Shown one piece after another: positions 1 to 7,719 of a stretch of 7,818 bases of DNA; positions within the stretch are counted from its first letter, which is position 1; every line of letters begins with the position of its first letter. Source of the stretch: Desulfobacterales bacterium (GTDB lineage Bacteria > Desulfobacterota > Desulfobacteria > Desulfobacterales > UBA5852); assembly GCA_030066455.1 (NCBI GenBank), contig JASJBQ010000227.1:1-7818 (forward strand). The letters are read 5' to 3'. The notes below the pieces were generated by a model. That model ran no database searches, was not told where the DNA came from, and was given only the letters and a program-made list of their open reading frames with translations. Position numbers and translations under genes: made by a program.

Positions 1-43
1 GGCCGGACGTAACGCAAATGATAAAACGAATTTTTGCCCGTAT

Positions 44-50
44 GGGAGGA
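44..50 (+). promoter_or_regulatory. Ribosome binding site of tuf
   Basis: GGGAGGA lies 7 nt before the ATG at 58. This decides the start: an in-frame TTG at 34 would add eight residues (MPVWEEEK) unlike any EF-Tu N-terminus and would place this Shine-Dalgarno sequence inside the coding region. The rest of 1-43 shows no convincing promoter. One frame closes with TAA at 10-12, possibly the tail of an upstream gene, but too little remains to identify it. Confidence 0.85.
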
Positions 51-57
51 AGAGAAG

Positions 58-1251
<1,194 letters not shown>

Positions 1252-1269
1252 CAGGGAAAGAGTTCCGTC

Positions 1270-1581
1270 ATGATAATGAACACCAAGATCAGGATTAGGC
1301 TGAAGGCATACGATCACAAACTGCTCGATCAGTCCGCTTCGGATATCGTCGACACGGCCAACAAGACTGGGGCCAAAGTTGTCGGGCCGATTCCGCTCCC
1401 GACGATGATCAACAAATACTGCGTATTGCGCTCGCCGCATATCGACAAAAAGTCGCGGGAGCAGTTTGAGATGCGGACCCACAAGCGGCTGCTGGATATT
1501 CTCGAGCCGACGCAGCAAACCGTGGATGCCTTGATGAAGCTTGATCTTTCACCTGGCGTAGACGTGGAAATCAAACTATAG
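1270..1581 (+). CDS. rpsJ: 30S ribosomal protein S10 (NusE)
   Basis: S10 is a late-binding protein of the 30S head and, as NusE, a partner of NusB and NusG in transcription antitermination and transcription-translation coupling. The product is 103 residues, the same as E. coli. It shows the family hallmarks: [11 protein letters not shown] near the N-terminus, the GPIPLPT loop, RTHKRLLDI, and an ending of GVDVEIKL. Two ATGs compete, at 1270 and 1276. I chose 1270 because the purine-rich AGGGAAAGAG at 1253-1262 is better spaced for it; starting at 1276 would give 101 residues and cannot be excluded. It follows tuf by 18 nt, leaving no room for the long structured S10 leader that L4 binds in E. 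coli. Confidence 0.97.
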   Translation: MIMNTKIRIRLKAYDHKLLDQSASDIVDTANKTGAKVVGPIPLPTMINKYCVLRSPHIDKKSREQFEMRTHKRLLDILEPTQQTVDALMKLDLSPGVDVEIKL

Positions 1582-1602
1582 CACGGGATTACGGTTATCA
1601 TC

Positions 1603-2226
1603 ATGTGTAAAGGATTAATAGGGAAGAAATTGGGGATGACCGGTTTGTTCACGCCGGAGGGCAGGTATATCCCGGTAACGGTTATCGAGTTGGGGCCCTG
1701 CGTGGTTACCCAGGTAAAGTCCAAGGCCACGGACGGCTATGATGCCCTGCAACTCGGTTTCGGGGATGTCAAGGCCAGCCGGGTCAATAAACCCATGAGC
1801 GGCCATCTCAAAAAGAGCAATGGTCGGTTTGCGGTTTTGCGGGAAGTGCCCGTGGAAGCGCCGGAGGGCTACGAAGTCGGTCAGTCCATCAATCTCGATA
1901 TTTTTGAAGTGGGTGAAAGGGTCGATATCGTAGGCACCACCAAGGGGCGCGGGTTTACCGGGGTCACCAAGCGACACGGATTTCGCCTGGGGCGCAAAAC
2001 CCATGGCAGCAAGAGCTACCGCATCCCCGGCTCCATCGGTTGCAGCGCCTATCCGGCCAAAGTCATCCGCGGGAAGAAAATGCCGGGCCAGCACGGTAAT
2101 CATCGCAAAACGGCACGGAATCTTGAGGTCGTCGACATCCGGCCCGAAGAAAACCTGATTTTGGTCAAGGGCGCGGTTCCGGGCTTCACGACCGGCGTGG
2201 TCATGGTCAACAAGCTCAAGTTTTAA
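1603..2226 (+). CDS. rplC: 50S ribosomal protein L3
   Basis: L3 is a primary 23S rRNA-binding protein that nucleates 50S assembly and reaches toward the peptidyl-transferase centre with a long loop. The product has 207 residues (E. coli 209). It begins [10 protein letters not shown], contains the central [17 protein letters not shown] stretch and the loop GSIG...KKMPGQHGN, and ends with the conserved LVKGAVPG segment. The Gln that PrmB methylates in E. coli (Gln150) aligns with Ala149 here (GSIGCSAYP), so that modification should be absent, as expected outside gammaproteobacteria. The 21-nt gap from rpsJ has no clear Shine-Dalgarno sequence (nearest purine run CGGGA about 15 nt before the ATG), suggesting translation depends partly on coupling to rpsJ. 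Thr codons are mixed (8 ACC, 5 ACG) and 8 of 20 Lys codons are AAA, in contrast to tuf. Confidence 0.97.
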   Translation: MCKGLIGKKLGMTGLFTPEGRYIPVTVIELGPCVVTQVKSKATDGYDALQLGFGDVKASRVNKPMSGHLKKSNGRFAVLREVPVEAPEGYEVGQSINLDIFEVGERVDIVGTTKGRGFTGVTKRHGFRLGRKTHGSKSYRIPGSIGCSAYPAKVIRGKKMPGQHGNHRKTARNLEVVDIRPEENLILVKGAVPGFTTGVVMVNKLKF

Positions 2227-2314
2227 AGGGGTTTTCAGCTGGAAGGCCGCTATGCCGCGAGGCTGCCGCGGTCTTCGGCGACGAGACTAATCTTTTCTAC
2301 GGATAGAGATCGAT
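2227..2314 (+). promoter_or_regulatory. Structured rplC-rplD spacer, candidate RNA regulatory element
   Basis: This 88-nt spacer is the longest gap in the window. Bases 2242-2250 (GAAGGCCGC) pair with 2268-2276 (GCGGTCTTC) as a nine-base-pair stem with one G-U wobble. Inside it, 2254-2256 and 2261-2263 can form a short GCC/GGC helix closed by a GCGA tetraloop of the GNRA type. No T-run follows the stem directly, so it is not an intrinsic terminator. A minor hairpin TCTA-CGGA-TAGA (2296-2307) overlaps the weak purine stretch in front of rplD. L4 autoregulates S10 operons in enterobacteria through an RNA leader upstream of rpsJ; a site just upstream of the L4 gene itself is a possibility here, but that is inference. 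It could also be an RNase processing site. Confidence 0.4.
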
Positions 2315-2935
2315 ATGGCTGTTGTAGATGTGATCAATCAAAAAGGCAAGAAGGTATCCCAGGCCGAACTGGCGGATGGCTGCTTCAATGTAGAAATCAA
2401 AGCCAGTGTCCTGCATGAAGTCGTCAAGATGCAGTTGGCCAAGCGGCGCGCCGGCTCGGCGGCGGTTAAAAACCGCAGTGATATCCGGGGCAGCTCCCGT
2501 AAACTCTTTCGCCAGAAAGGTACCGGGCGTGCGCGGCGGGGCAATAGCAAATCACCGTTGCTGCGTGGCGGCGGCGTGGCCTTCGGCCCGCAGCCCAAGG
2601 ACTGGGGCTATAAAGTTCCCAAGAAGGTTCGCCGGCTGGCGTTAAAGATGGCCCTCAGCACCAAATATCAGGAAGAGGCCCTGACCATTATGGACCAGTT
2701 GTCTCTGGAGGCCATCAAGACGAAAGAAATGGCGGCGATCCTGGCGGAACTCGAAATCGACAACGCATTGATCGTAACCTCCGAAAAAGACGAAAAGCTG
2801 GAGCTGTCTTCCCGTAATCTGCCAGGCGTCAAAATACTGCGCACGGAAGGTTTGAATGTCTACGACATTCTGAAGTACAACCACCTGGTTTTGCTTGAGC
2901 CTTCAATCAAGCAGATTGAAGGGAGGCTCGCATGA
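2315..2935 (+). CDS. rplD: 50S ribosomal protein L4
   Basis: L4 is an early 23S rRNA-binding protein whose extended loop lines the exit tunnel near the constriction and the macrolide site. In E. coli it is also the feedback regulator of the S10 operon and binds RNase E. The product has 206 residues (E. coli 201). The tunnel loop is plain: [17 protein letters not shown] starting near residue 65 (R66-Q67-K68-G69-T70-G71), followed by [13 protein letters not shown]. The C-terminal globular part follows the usual pattern with NALIV and the ending segment [14 protein letters not shown]. The ATG at 2315 follows an 88-nt structured spacer and only a weak Shine-Dalgarno sequence (GGATAGAG, 2301-2308), so initiation may be regulated. 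The TGA stop overlaps the rplW start (ATGA). Confidence 0.97.
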   Translation: MAVVDVINQKGKKVSQAELADGCFNVEIKASVLHEVVKMQLAKRRAGSAAVKNRSDIRGSSRKLFRQKGTGRARRGNSKSPLLRGGGVAFGPQPKDWGYKVPKKVRRLALKMALSTKYQEEALTIMDQLSLEAIKTKEMAAILAELEIDNALIVTSEKDEKLELSSRNLPGVKILRTEGLNVYDILKYNHLVLLEPSIKQIEGRLA

Positions 2936-3219
2936 ATGCCTACGATGTTATCAAACGACCGGTCGTAACCGAAAAGACCAGCATCCAGAAAGAAGACGCC
3001 AATCAGGTCACCTTCGAGGTCGACCGGCGCGCCAACCGGGTGCAGATTCGCAAGGCCGTGGAGTCCATCTTCGGGGTGCACGTGACCGGGGTGCGGACCA
3101 TGCAGGTCAAGGGGAAGGTCAAACAGCGCGGGCGCATCGTCGGCAAACGCCGCGACTGGAAAAAGGCGATTGTTTCGCTGGTTCCCGGCGAGCGCATTGA
3201 TTTTTTTGAAGGGGTTTAA
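2932..3219 (+). CDS. rplW: 50S ribosomal protein L23
   Basis: L23 binds domain III of 23S rRNA at the exit-tunnel mouth, where it docks trigger factor and the signal recognition particle. The product is 95 residues (E. coli 100). It starts [15 protein letters not shown]; Glu14 of the TEK motif matches E. coli Glu18, the trigger-factor docking residue. The central [20 protein letters not shown] and the following loop rich in Lys, Arg and Gly are typical. The start ATG overlaps the rplD stop by four bases, and GGGAGG at 2921-2926 lies inside rplD five bases before it, so translation of the two is probably coupled. Confidence 0.97.
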   Translation: MNAYDVIKRPVVTEKTSIQKEDANQVTFEVDRRANRVQIRKAVESIFGVHVTGVRTMQVKGKVKQRGRIVGKRRDWKKAIVSLVPGERIDFFEGV

Positions 3220-3234
3220 ACGAGGGAGTTTCGC

Positions 3235-4062
3235 ATGGCGGTTAGAAAGGTAAAGCCCACGTCGCCGGGTCGGCGGTTTCAGGATTACGCGACTTTTGAT
3301 GAAATTACGCGCCGCAAGCCGGAAAAAAGCCTGCTGCGGAAGCTCAAGAAATCAGGCGGACGCAACACCAATGGTCGTATCACGTGTCGTCACCGCGGTG
3401 GCGGACATAAACGGCACTACCGGGTCGTCGATTTCAAGCGCGACAAGATCGACATTCCCGCCCGGGTGGCTTCGATCGAGTACGATCCCAACCGGTCGGC
3501 CCGGATTGCCCTGCTGCACTACGCTGATGGAGAGAAACGTTATATCCTGGCGCCCCTGAACCTGAAGGTCAATGATGAGGTCATTTCCAGCGCCGAAGCG
3601 GATATCAAGCCCGGTAACACCTTGCCCTTGCGCAATATACCGCTGGGGACCCAGATTCACAACATCGAGCTCAAGCTTGGCAAGGGCGGGCAGATCGTAC
3701 GCAGCGCCGGGACCTATGCCCAGCTGATGGCCAAGGAAGATCCGTATGCCCTGGTTAAACTGCCTTCGGGCGAGGTCCGCATGGTGCTGCTCAAGTGCAA
3801 GGCCACGGTGGGTCAACTGGGGAACCTGATGCATGAAAACATATCCCTGGGCAAGGCCGGTCGCAAGCGCTGGCTCGGACGCCGGCCCAAGGTGCGCGGC
3901 GTGGCCATGAACCCCATCGATCATCCCATGGGCGGTGGTGAAGGGCGCTCTTCAGGCGGTCGCCATCCCTGCAGCCCGTGGGGCATCCCGAGCAAGGGGT
4001 ATAAAACCCGCACGAACAAACGTACCGATCGCTATATCGTCAAGCATCGGACCAAGAAGTAG
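3235..4062 (+). CDS. rplB: 50S ribosomal protein L2
   Basis: L2 is one of the most conserved ribosomal proteins. It binds 23S rRNA early, is needed to join the subunits and supports peptidyl transfer. The product has 275 residues (E. coli 273), with the oligonucleotide-binding fold and SH3-like barrel regions in the usual order. Recognisable stretches are GRRFQDY near the N-terminus, [19 protein letters not shown] (about 40-60), and the C-terminal [13 protein letters not shown]. His230 in DHP matches the functionally important E. coli His229 (mature numbering). The second His of the E. coli DHPH motif is Met here, a position that varies between phyla. AGGGAG at 3223-3228 precedes the ATG by six bases. 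A 66-nt gap follows before rpsS. Confidence 0.98.
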   Translation: MAVRKVKPTSPGRRFQDYATFDEITRRKPEKSLLRKLKKSGGRNTNGRITCRHRGGGHKRHYRVVDFKRDKIDIPARVASIEYDPNRSARIALLHYADGEKRYILAPLNLKVNDEVISSAEADIKPGNTLPLRNIPLGTQIHNIELKLGKGGQIVRSAGTYAQLMAKEDPYALVKLPSGEVRMVLLKCKATVGQLGNLMHENISLGKAGRKRWLGRRPKVRGVAMNPIDHPMGGGEGRSSGGRHPCSPWGIPSKGYKTRTNKRTDRYIVKHRTKK

Positions 4063-4076
4063 CAGAACTCAAAGAA

Positions 4077-4101
4077 CCCCCGGAGCGTTTGGTCCCAGGG
4101 G
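4077..4101 (+). other. Hairpin in the rplB-rpsS spacer
   Basis: In the 66-nt spacer, 4077-4083 (CCCCCGG) can pair with 4095-4101 (CCAGGGG) with one C-A mismatch, around an 11-nt loop. There is no T-run after it, so it does not look like a terminator. The next 17 bases lead into the strong AGGAGG of rpsS at 4119-4124. It may be a processing or translational control structure, or simply chance pairing in GC-rich DNA. Confidence 0.25.
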
Positions 4102-4128
4102 ATCGCAGGAAATATATCAGGAGGCAGC

Positions 4129-4410
4129 ATGCCACGTTCGTTAAAAAAAGGTCCGTTCATCGATGACAAACTCATGATCAAGGTGGGGCTCGCGCAGGAG
4201 TCGCGCAGCAATCGCGTGATCAAGACCTGGTCGCGGCGCTCGACGATCATACCCGAGATGGTGGGCCTCACACTGGCGGTGCACAACGGGAAAAAATTCA
4301 TCCCGGTATTCGTGACGGAGAACATGGTGGGACATAAGCTGGGCGAATTTTCGCCGACCCGCACGTTTTACGGGCACGCTGGCGATAAGAAATCCAAACT
4401 TAAGAAGTAA
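4129..4410 (+). CDS. rpsS: 30S ribosomal protein S19
   Basis: S19 sits in the 30S head, pairs with S13 and contacts tRNA and the inter-subunit bridges. The product is 93 residues (E. coli 92). The N-terminus [12 protein letters not shown], the middle [15 protein letters not shown], and [22 protein letters not shown] followed by the [12 protein letters not shown] tail match the family throughout. The start is clear: AGGAGG at 4119-4124 lies four bases before the ATG. It lies between rplB and rplV as in nearly all bacteria. Confidence 0.98.
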   Translation: MPRSLKKGPFIDDKLMIKVGLAQESRSNRVIKTWSRRSTIIPEMVGLTLAVHNGKKFIPVFVTENMVGHKLGEFSPTRTFYGHAGDKKSKLKK

Positions 4411-4420
4411 TCATAATAAA

Positions 4421-4425
4421 AAGGG
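4421..4425 (+). promoter_or_regulatory. Ribosome binding site that selects the rplV start
   Basis: AAGGG, the end of an A-rich run, directly abuts the first ATG at 4426 with no spacing but lies nine bases before the second in-frame ATG at 4435. Ribosome spacing therefore favours 4435 as the true start of L22. Confidence 0.6.
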
Positions 4426-4434
4426 ATGGCGGCG

Positions 4435-4773
4435 ATGGAGGTCAAAGCGGTAGCTAAATACATGCGAATTTCTCCGACCAAGGTGCGCAAGCTTTCCGGT
4501 GCGGTCAAAGGGAAGCCGGTCGAGCAGGGAATTGAAACGCTTAAATATATGCCGCAGAAAGCGGCCGGGATGCTTGAAAAACTCGTCCGCTCGGCCGTGG
4601 CCAACGCGGATCAGTACGACGAAATCGATATCGACGATCTGGTTATCCAGAACGTGATCGTCGACGCAGGGCCGACCCTGAAGCGTTTTCGGGCCCGCGC
4701 GCGCGGTCGGGGCACGCGCATTCTCAAGCGCACGAGCCATATTACGGTGATCTTGGCCGAGCAATCGGCTTAA
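4435..4773 (+). CDS. rplV: 50S ribosomal protein L22
   Basis: L22 binds all 23S rRNA domains; its long beta-hairpin lines the exit tunnel opposite L4 and takes part in macrolide sensitivity and nascent-chain arrest. From the preferred start the product is 112 residues (E. coli 110) and begins [19 protein letters not shown]. The hairpin lies at about 79-95 ([17 protein letters not shown]), followed by the conserved RTSHITVIL strand. An upstream in-frame ATG at 4426 would add MAA, but it directly touches the AAGGG ribosome binding site, so 4435 is favoured. The gap to rpsC is 16 nt and carries that gene's strong ribosome binding site. Confidence 0.96.
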   Translation: MEVKAVAKYMRISPTKVRKLSGAVKGKPVEQGIETLKYMPQKAAGMLEKLVRSAVANADQYDEIDIDDLVIQNVIVDAGPTLKRFRARARGRGTRILKRTSHITVILAEQSA

Positions 4774-4775
4774 CG

Positions 4776-4782
4776 AAGGAGG
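4776..4782 (+). promoter_or_regulatory. Strong ribosome binding site for the TTG start of rpsC
   Basis: AAGGAGG, extended by T at 4783, is nearly the full complement of the 16S rRNA tail and lies seven bases before the TTG at 4790. It supports TTG as the initiation codon, since the conserved S3 N-terminus GQKVNPIG begins immediately after it. Confidence 0.9.
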
Positions 4783-4789
4783 TACGATC

Positions 4790-5443
4790 TTGGGTCAGAA
4801 AGTCAACCCCATCGGATTGCGATTGGGTATCGTCAAAACCTGGGAGTCTCGCTGGTACGCCGACAAACAGTATGCCGATTATATCTTTGAGGATCACAAA
4901 ATTCGGCGTTTTGTTAAAAAGAAGCTTTACCATGCCGGTGTATCCCGAATCGAAATCGAGCGTTCCTCCAGGCGGGTCCGCCTGCGCATTTACACCTCAC
5001 GACCGGGTATCGTCATCGGCAAAAAAGGGGCGGAGATATCCCAGCTCAAGAATGCGATCGAGAAACTGACCGCCCACGAAGTGATGATCGACATCCAGGA
5101 AGTGCGCAAACCGGAAATTGATGCCCAGCTCGTGGCTGAAAACGTGGCCCTGCAACTTGAACGGCGTGTGGCTTTCAGGCGCGCCATGAAGCGGGCCGTT
5201 ACCTCGGCCATGCGCTTCGGTGCGCAAGGCATCAAGATAGCGGCCGCCGGTCGTCTCGGCGGTGCTGAAATGGCCCGGGCCGAATGGTACCGCGAAGGCC
5301 GGGTGCCCCTGCACACCCTGCGGGCGGATATAGACTATGGTTTTGCCGAAGCCAAAACGACATACGGCATTATCGGTATCAAAGTCTTCCTATTCAAAGG
5401 CGAGATTCTGAAAAAAGACGCCATTGCCGCCGGTGGCAATTAA
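4790..5443 (+). CDS. rpsC: 30S ribosomal protein S3
   Basis: S3 forms part of the mRNA entry tunnel on the 30S head and, with S4 and S5, gives the ribosome its mRNA helicase activity. The product is 217 residues (E. coli 233), the difference being a shorter C-terminal tail. It begins [14 protein letters not shown] type-II KH domain carries the GKKG loop at 77-80. The helicase residues are present as Arg130, Arg131 and Lys134 in FRRAMK, equivalent to E. coli Arg131, Arg132 and Lys135. [10 protein letters not shown] and [17 protein letters not shown] follow. The initiation codon is TTG; no ATG or GTG fits the family N-terminus, and a near-perfect ribosome binding site precedes it. Nineteen bases separate it from rplP. 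Confidence 0.97.
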   Translation: MGQKVNPIGLRLGIVKTWESRWYADKQYADYIFEDHKIRRFVKKKLYHAGVSRIEIERSSRRVRLRIYTSRPGIVIGKKGAEISQLKNAIEKLTAHEVMIDIQEVRKPEIDAQLVAENVALQLERRVAFRRAMKRAVTSAMRFGAQGIKIAAAGRLGGAEMARAEWYREGRVPLHTLRADIDYGFAEAKTTYGIIGIKVFLFKGEILKKDAIAAGGN

Positions 5444-5462
5444 TCCATAGGAGAGTGCGGAC

Positions 5463-5879
5463 ATGTTGAGTCCCAAAAAGGTAAAATTTCGAAAACAGCA
5501 GAAAGGCCGGATGCGGGGGGTCGCCCGCCGCGGGGGTACCCTGGCTTTTGGCGAGTACGGGCTGCAGGCCGTGGAATGCGGAAAAGTCAGTTCCAAACAG
5601 ATTGAAGCCGCACGTATCGCCATGACCCGACATGTAAAACGCGGAGGCAAGATGTGGATTCGCATTTTTCCCGACAAACCCTTTACGAAAAAACCGGCTG
5701 AAGTTCGCATGGGTAAGGGCAAAGGCTCGCCTGAGGGCTGGGTCGCCGTTATCAAACCCGGTCGGATTCTCTATGAAATGGAAGGCGTTTCGCGCGAGAT
5801 GGCCAAAGAGGCCCTGCGGCTCGCGTCTCACAAACTGGCGGTCAAGACCCGGTTTGTGGAGAGGAGTGAAGGAGCATGA
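5463..5879 (+). CDS. rplP: 50S ribosomal protein L16
   Basis: L16 is a late-assembling 50S protein that helps position A-site tRNA near the peptidyl-transferase centre. The product is 138 residues (E. coli 136). Family marks include [39 protein letters not shown] and VRMGKGKG followed by a Trp-containing strand. Arg82 in VRMGKGKG corresponds to E. coli Arg81, the residue hydroxylated there by a dedicated oxygenase; whether this organism has that enzyme cannot be judged. AGGAGAG at 5449-5455 precedes the ATG by seven bases. The stop overlaps the rpmC start in an ATGA. Confidence 0.98.
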   Translation: MLSPKKVKFRKQQKGRMRGVARRGGTLAFGEYGLQAVECGKVSSKQIEAARIAMTRHVKRGGKMWIRIFPDKPFTKKPAEVRMGKGKGSPEGWVAVIKPGRILYEMEGVSREMAKEALRLASHKLAVKTRFVERSEGA

Positions 5880-6088
5880 AGGTGAACGAAATCCGCGATA
5901 TGGATCCTCAGCAACGCAGTCAGAAGCTGAGCGAGCTCCAGGAGACGCTGTTCAACCTGCGTTTCCAGCATGAATCCGGACAGCTGGAGAACCCGCGTAG
6001 AATCGAGGCTACCAAGCGTGATATCGCCCGCGTCAAAACCGTTATCCGCGAAGCGACATTAAACCCTAACCCGACGAGTGAAGCTTAA
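5876..6088 (+). CDS. rpmC: 50S ribosomal protein L29
   Basis: L29 is a small helical-hairpin protein next to L23 at the exit-tunnel rim. The product is 70 residues (E. coli 63). The first helix has MKVNEIRDM and the [20 protein letters not shown] stretch that is diagnostic of the family, and the second helix [20 protein letters not shown] short Asn/Pro/Thr tail accounts for the extra length. It overlaps rplP by four bases; AGGAG at 5862-5866 inside rplP is nine bases from the ATG, while a second AAGGAG at 5869-5874 is too close to serve it. Its stop shares one base with the rpsQ start (TAATG), implying reinitiation. Confidence 0.96.
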   Translation: MKVNEIRDMDPQQRSQKLSELQETLFNLRFQHESGQLENPRRIEATKRDIARVKTVIREATLNPNPTSEA

Positions 6089-6351
6089 TGGCCATGAAAG
6101 ACAGAGGCATGAAAAGACAAGTGGTGGGGACGGTCATCAGTAATAAAATGAACAAGACCGTCGTGGTCAAGGTGGAGCGGTTGGTCAAACATCCCATGTA
6201 CCATAAGTATATCCGCCGTCGAACCCAGTTTGCCGCGCACGATGAAGAAAACAGCTGCAAGATCGGCGACAAGGTTCTGATTACTGAATCGCGACCCCTC
6301 AGCAAAATGAAGAAATGGCGGGTCAGCAAAGTTATCGTGAAAGCGGTATAA
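6088..6351 (+). CDS. rpsQ: 30S ribosomal protein S17
   Basis: S17 is a primary 16S rRNA-binding protein of OB fold in the 30S body. The product is 87 residues (E. coli 84). [23 protein letters not shown] spans about 9-31, [10 protein letters not shown] follows at 35-44, then the [18 protein letters not shown] strand and a basic C-terminus. The ATG at 6088 overlaps the rpmC stop by one base. Alternative in-frame ATGs at 6094 and 6109 would shorten the variable N-terminus only; neither has a well-spaced ribosome binding site, so I keep the overlapping start. This is the last gene of the classical S10 operon; no terminator separates it from rplN. Confidence 0.96.
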   Translation: MAMKDRGMKRQVVGTVISNKMNKTVVVKVERLVKHPMYHKYIRRRTQFAAHDEENSCKIGDKVLITESRPLSKMKKWRVSKVIVKAV

Positions 6352-6372
6352 GCGACATAAGGATTACGGACA

Positions 6373-6741
6373 ATGATTCAGGCAGAAACAAGACTTACGG
6401 TGGCCGATAACTCGGGAGCCAAGCAACTCTACTGCATCAAGGTTCTTGGAGGGTCGCGCAGACGCTACGCCAGTGTCGGTGATATCGTCGTTGTGTCCGT
6501 CAAAGAAGCCATTCCCAATGCGAAGGTTAAAAAAGGGGATGTGATGAAAGCCGTCGTCGTACGGACCAAAAAAGAGATTCGCCGCACGGACGGCTCCTAC
6601 ATCCGGTTTGACGACAACTCGGCCGTGCTGGTGAATACCAGCCGCGAGCCCATCGGGACGCGTATCTTCGGGCCCGTGGCACGCGAACTTCGCTCCAGGG
6701 GTTTCATGAAGATCGTTTCGCTGGCCCCCGAAGTACTGTAA
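6373..6741 (+). CDS. rplN: 50S ribosomal protein L14
   Basis: L14 lies on the 50S interface with L3 and L19, forms an inter-subunit bridge, and is the docking site for the silencing factor RsfS. The product is 122 residues (E. coli 123). DNSGAK at 12-17, a [14 protein letters not shown] segment, [25 protein letters not shown] and the C-terminal [13 protein letters not shown] and [12 protein letters not shown] are all as expected. TAAGGA at 6358-6363 is nine bases before the ATG. It opens the spc gene group and follows rpsQ by 21 nt without any terminator-like hairpin. Confidence 0.98.
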   Translation: MIQAETRLTVADNSGAKQLYCIKVLGGSRRRYASVGDIVVVSVKEAIPNAKVKKGDVMKAVVVRTKKEIRRTDGSYIRFDDNSAVLVNTSREPIGTRIFGPVARELRSRGFMKIVSLAPEVL

Positions 6742-6771
6742 TCGATTTTACGCCTGTGGAGAGCGACACTC

Positions 6772-7101
6772 ATGGTTAAGAATACATCGCATATAAAAAA
6801 GGATGACAAGGTCAAGGTCATTGCCGGTAAAGACAAAGGTAAAATCGGCAAGGTCCTGCGTGTGCTTCCCAAGAAGGAGCGCGTCCTGATCGAGAATATC
6901 AACATCGTTAAACGGCACCAGCGGCCGAGTGCCCAGAACCGCCAGGGGGGGATTGTTGAAAACGAATCTCCGATTCATTGGGCCAATGTGATGCTGATGT
7001 GCAACAAATGCATGAAACCGGTGCGCATTGCCATGAAACGCCTTGACGATGGTAAAAAAGTACGCTTCTGCAATAAGTGTGAGGAACTCATCGACAGCTA
7101 A
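6772..7101 (+). CDS. rplX: 50S ribosomal protein L24 with zinc-ribbon C-terminus
   Basis: L24 is an assembly initiator that binds the 5' end of 23S rRNA and sits near the tunnel exit. The product is 109 residues (E. coli 104). The N-terminal KOW motif is evident ([18 protein letters not shown], about 11-28), followed by NIVKRHQRP and [16 protein letters not shown]. The C-terminus has two CNKC pairs, Cys77/Cys80 and Cys100/Cys103, the layout of a four-Cys zinc ribbon. E. coli and B. subtilis L24 lack these cysteines, but many Desulfobacterota-type L24 proteins have them. GGAGAG at 6758-6763 precedes the ATG by eight bases. The 30-nt gap from rplN holds nothing else notable. Confidence 0.97.
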   Translation: MVKNTSHIKKDDKVKVIAGKDKGKIGKVLRVLPKKERVLIENINIVKRHQRPSAQNRQGGIVENESPIHWANVMLMCNKCMKPVRIAMKRLDDGKKVRFCNKCEELIDS

Positions 7102-7111
7102 CGGGGTTCCC

Positions 7112-7117
7112 GGAGGG
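7112..7117 (+). promoter_or_regulatory. Ribosome binding site that selects the rplE start
   Basis: GGAGGG lies only two bases before the ATG at 7120 but five before the ATG at 7123, favouring the latter. A small CGGG-GTT-CCCG hairpin (7102-7112) touches its first base and could mildly limit access. Confidence 0.55.
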
Positions 7118-7122
7118 ATATG

Positions 7123-7662
7123 ATGTCTGAGCTGAAACAATTCTATGAAACGGAAGTTGCCCCCAAACTGATGGAGACCTTCGGATTCAAGAATCCGATG
7201 CAGGTGCCGCGGCTGGACAAAATCGTCCTGAACATGGGGCTGGGTGAAGCGATCCAGAATATCAAGATCTTGGACTCGGCCGCCGAGGAGTTGAAAGTGA
7301 TTTCGGGGCAGAAGCCGGTGATTACCCGCGCCAAGCGCTCGATTGCCGCTTTCAAGCTGCGGGAAGGCATGCCTATTGGCTGCATGGTGACCCTGCGACG
7401 GGCCAAAATGTACGACTTCTACACCAAGCTGGTCAACATCGCTTTGCCGCGTGTGCGCGACTTTCGTGGGATCTCAGGCAAGGCTTTTGACGGACGCGGC
7501 AACTATTCGCTGGGAATCAAGGAACAGCTCATTTTCCCGGAGATCGATTACGACAAGATCGACAAAATTAAGGGGTTGAACGTTACCATCGTAACGACGG
7601 CCACCAATGATGCCGAGGGCAAAGAACTCCTGAAATTGATGGGAATGCCTTTTCGCAATTAA
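7123..7662 (+). CDS. rplE: 50S ribosomal protein L5
   Basis: L5 binds 5S rRNA, anchors it in the central protuberance and contacts P-site tRNA through its P-loop-like segment. From the preferred ATG the product is 179 residues, the same as E. coli; an ATG directly upstream at 7120 would add one Met. Family marks are [56 protein letters not shown] and [22 protein letters not shown], ending with MPFRN. In E. coli the S8 protein represses the spc operon at a site around the rplE start; I could not recognise the S8-binding motif here beyond a small hairpin. A 57-nt structured gap follows. Confidence 0.97.
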   Translation: MSELKQFYETEVAPKLMETFGFKNPMQVPRLDKIVLNMGLGEAIQNIKILDSAAEELKVISGQKPVITRAKRSIAAFKLREGMPIGCMVTLRRAKMYDFYTKLVNIALPRVRDFRGISGKAFDGRGNYSLGIKEQLIFPEIDYDKIDKIKGLNVTIVTTATNDAEGKELLKLMGMPFRN

Positions 7663-7663
7663 G

Positions 7664-7703
7664 GGCCGGTTGAGCCGCTGGCTCGCAAGTTCCCCACACG
7701 GCC
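7664..7703 (+). promoter_or_regulatory. Nested hairpin in the rplE-rpsN spacer
   Basis: In the 57-nt spacer, GAGCC (7672-7676) and GGCTC (7680-7684) form a perfect five-pair stem with a three-base loop. An outer stem pairs GGCCG (7664-7668) with CGGCC (7699-7703). The structure ends five bases before the AAGGAGG of rpsN and has no following T-run. It may influence translation of S14 or mRNA processing; this is inferred from base pairing alone. Confidence 0.35.
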
Positions 7704-7707
7704 TCAC

Positions 7708-7714
7708 AAGGAGG
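7708..7714 (+). promoter_or_regulatory. Strong ribosome binding site for the TTG start of rpsN
   Basis: AAGGAGG lies five bases before the TTG at 7720. It supports the TTG as the true start because [10 protein letters not shown], the usual opening of short S14 proteins, follows at once and no in-frame ATG or GTG lies nearby upstream. Confidence 0.88.
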
Positions 7715-7719
7715 AAACG

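Noticed and set aside
1..12. Possible last codons of an upstream gene such as fusA, ending with TAA at 10-12
   Set aside because: Only three codons are visible and they match no recognisable C-terminus, so no gene call can be supported.
1..43. Promoter for tuf
   Set aside because: No convincing paired -35 and -10 elements are visible; the AT-rich stretch at about 18-36 alone is not enough.
1615..2103. 162-codon minus-strand frame opposite rplC, and similar ones at 4997-5314 and 5394-5831
   Set aside because: All lie opposite certain ribosomal protein genes and have no family signature; long antisense frames are common in GC-rich coding DNA.
2242..2296. Intrinsic terminator between rplC and rplD
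   Set aside because: The stem is good, but the only T-run (2293-2296) starts 17 bases after it and is just four bases long, so it does not fit a Rho-independent terminator.
2895..3200. 101-codon plus-strand frame overlapping the rplD end and rplW
   Set aside because: It is an alternative frame through rplW with an Arg/Gly/His-rich composition; rplW itself is unmistakable in the other frame.
3352..3924. 190-codon open frame on the minus strand opposite rplB
   Set aside because: It is fully contained in a highly conserved L2 gene, shows no recognisable domain, and is typical of GC-rich shadow frames.
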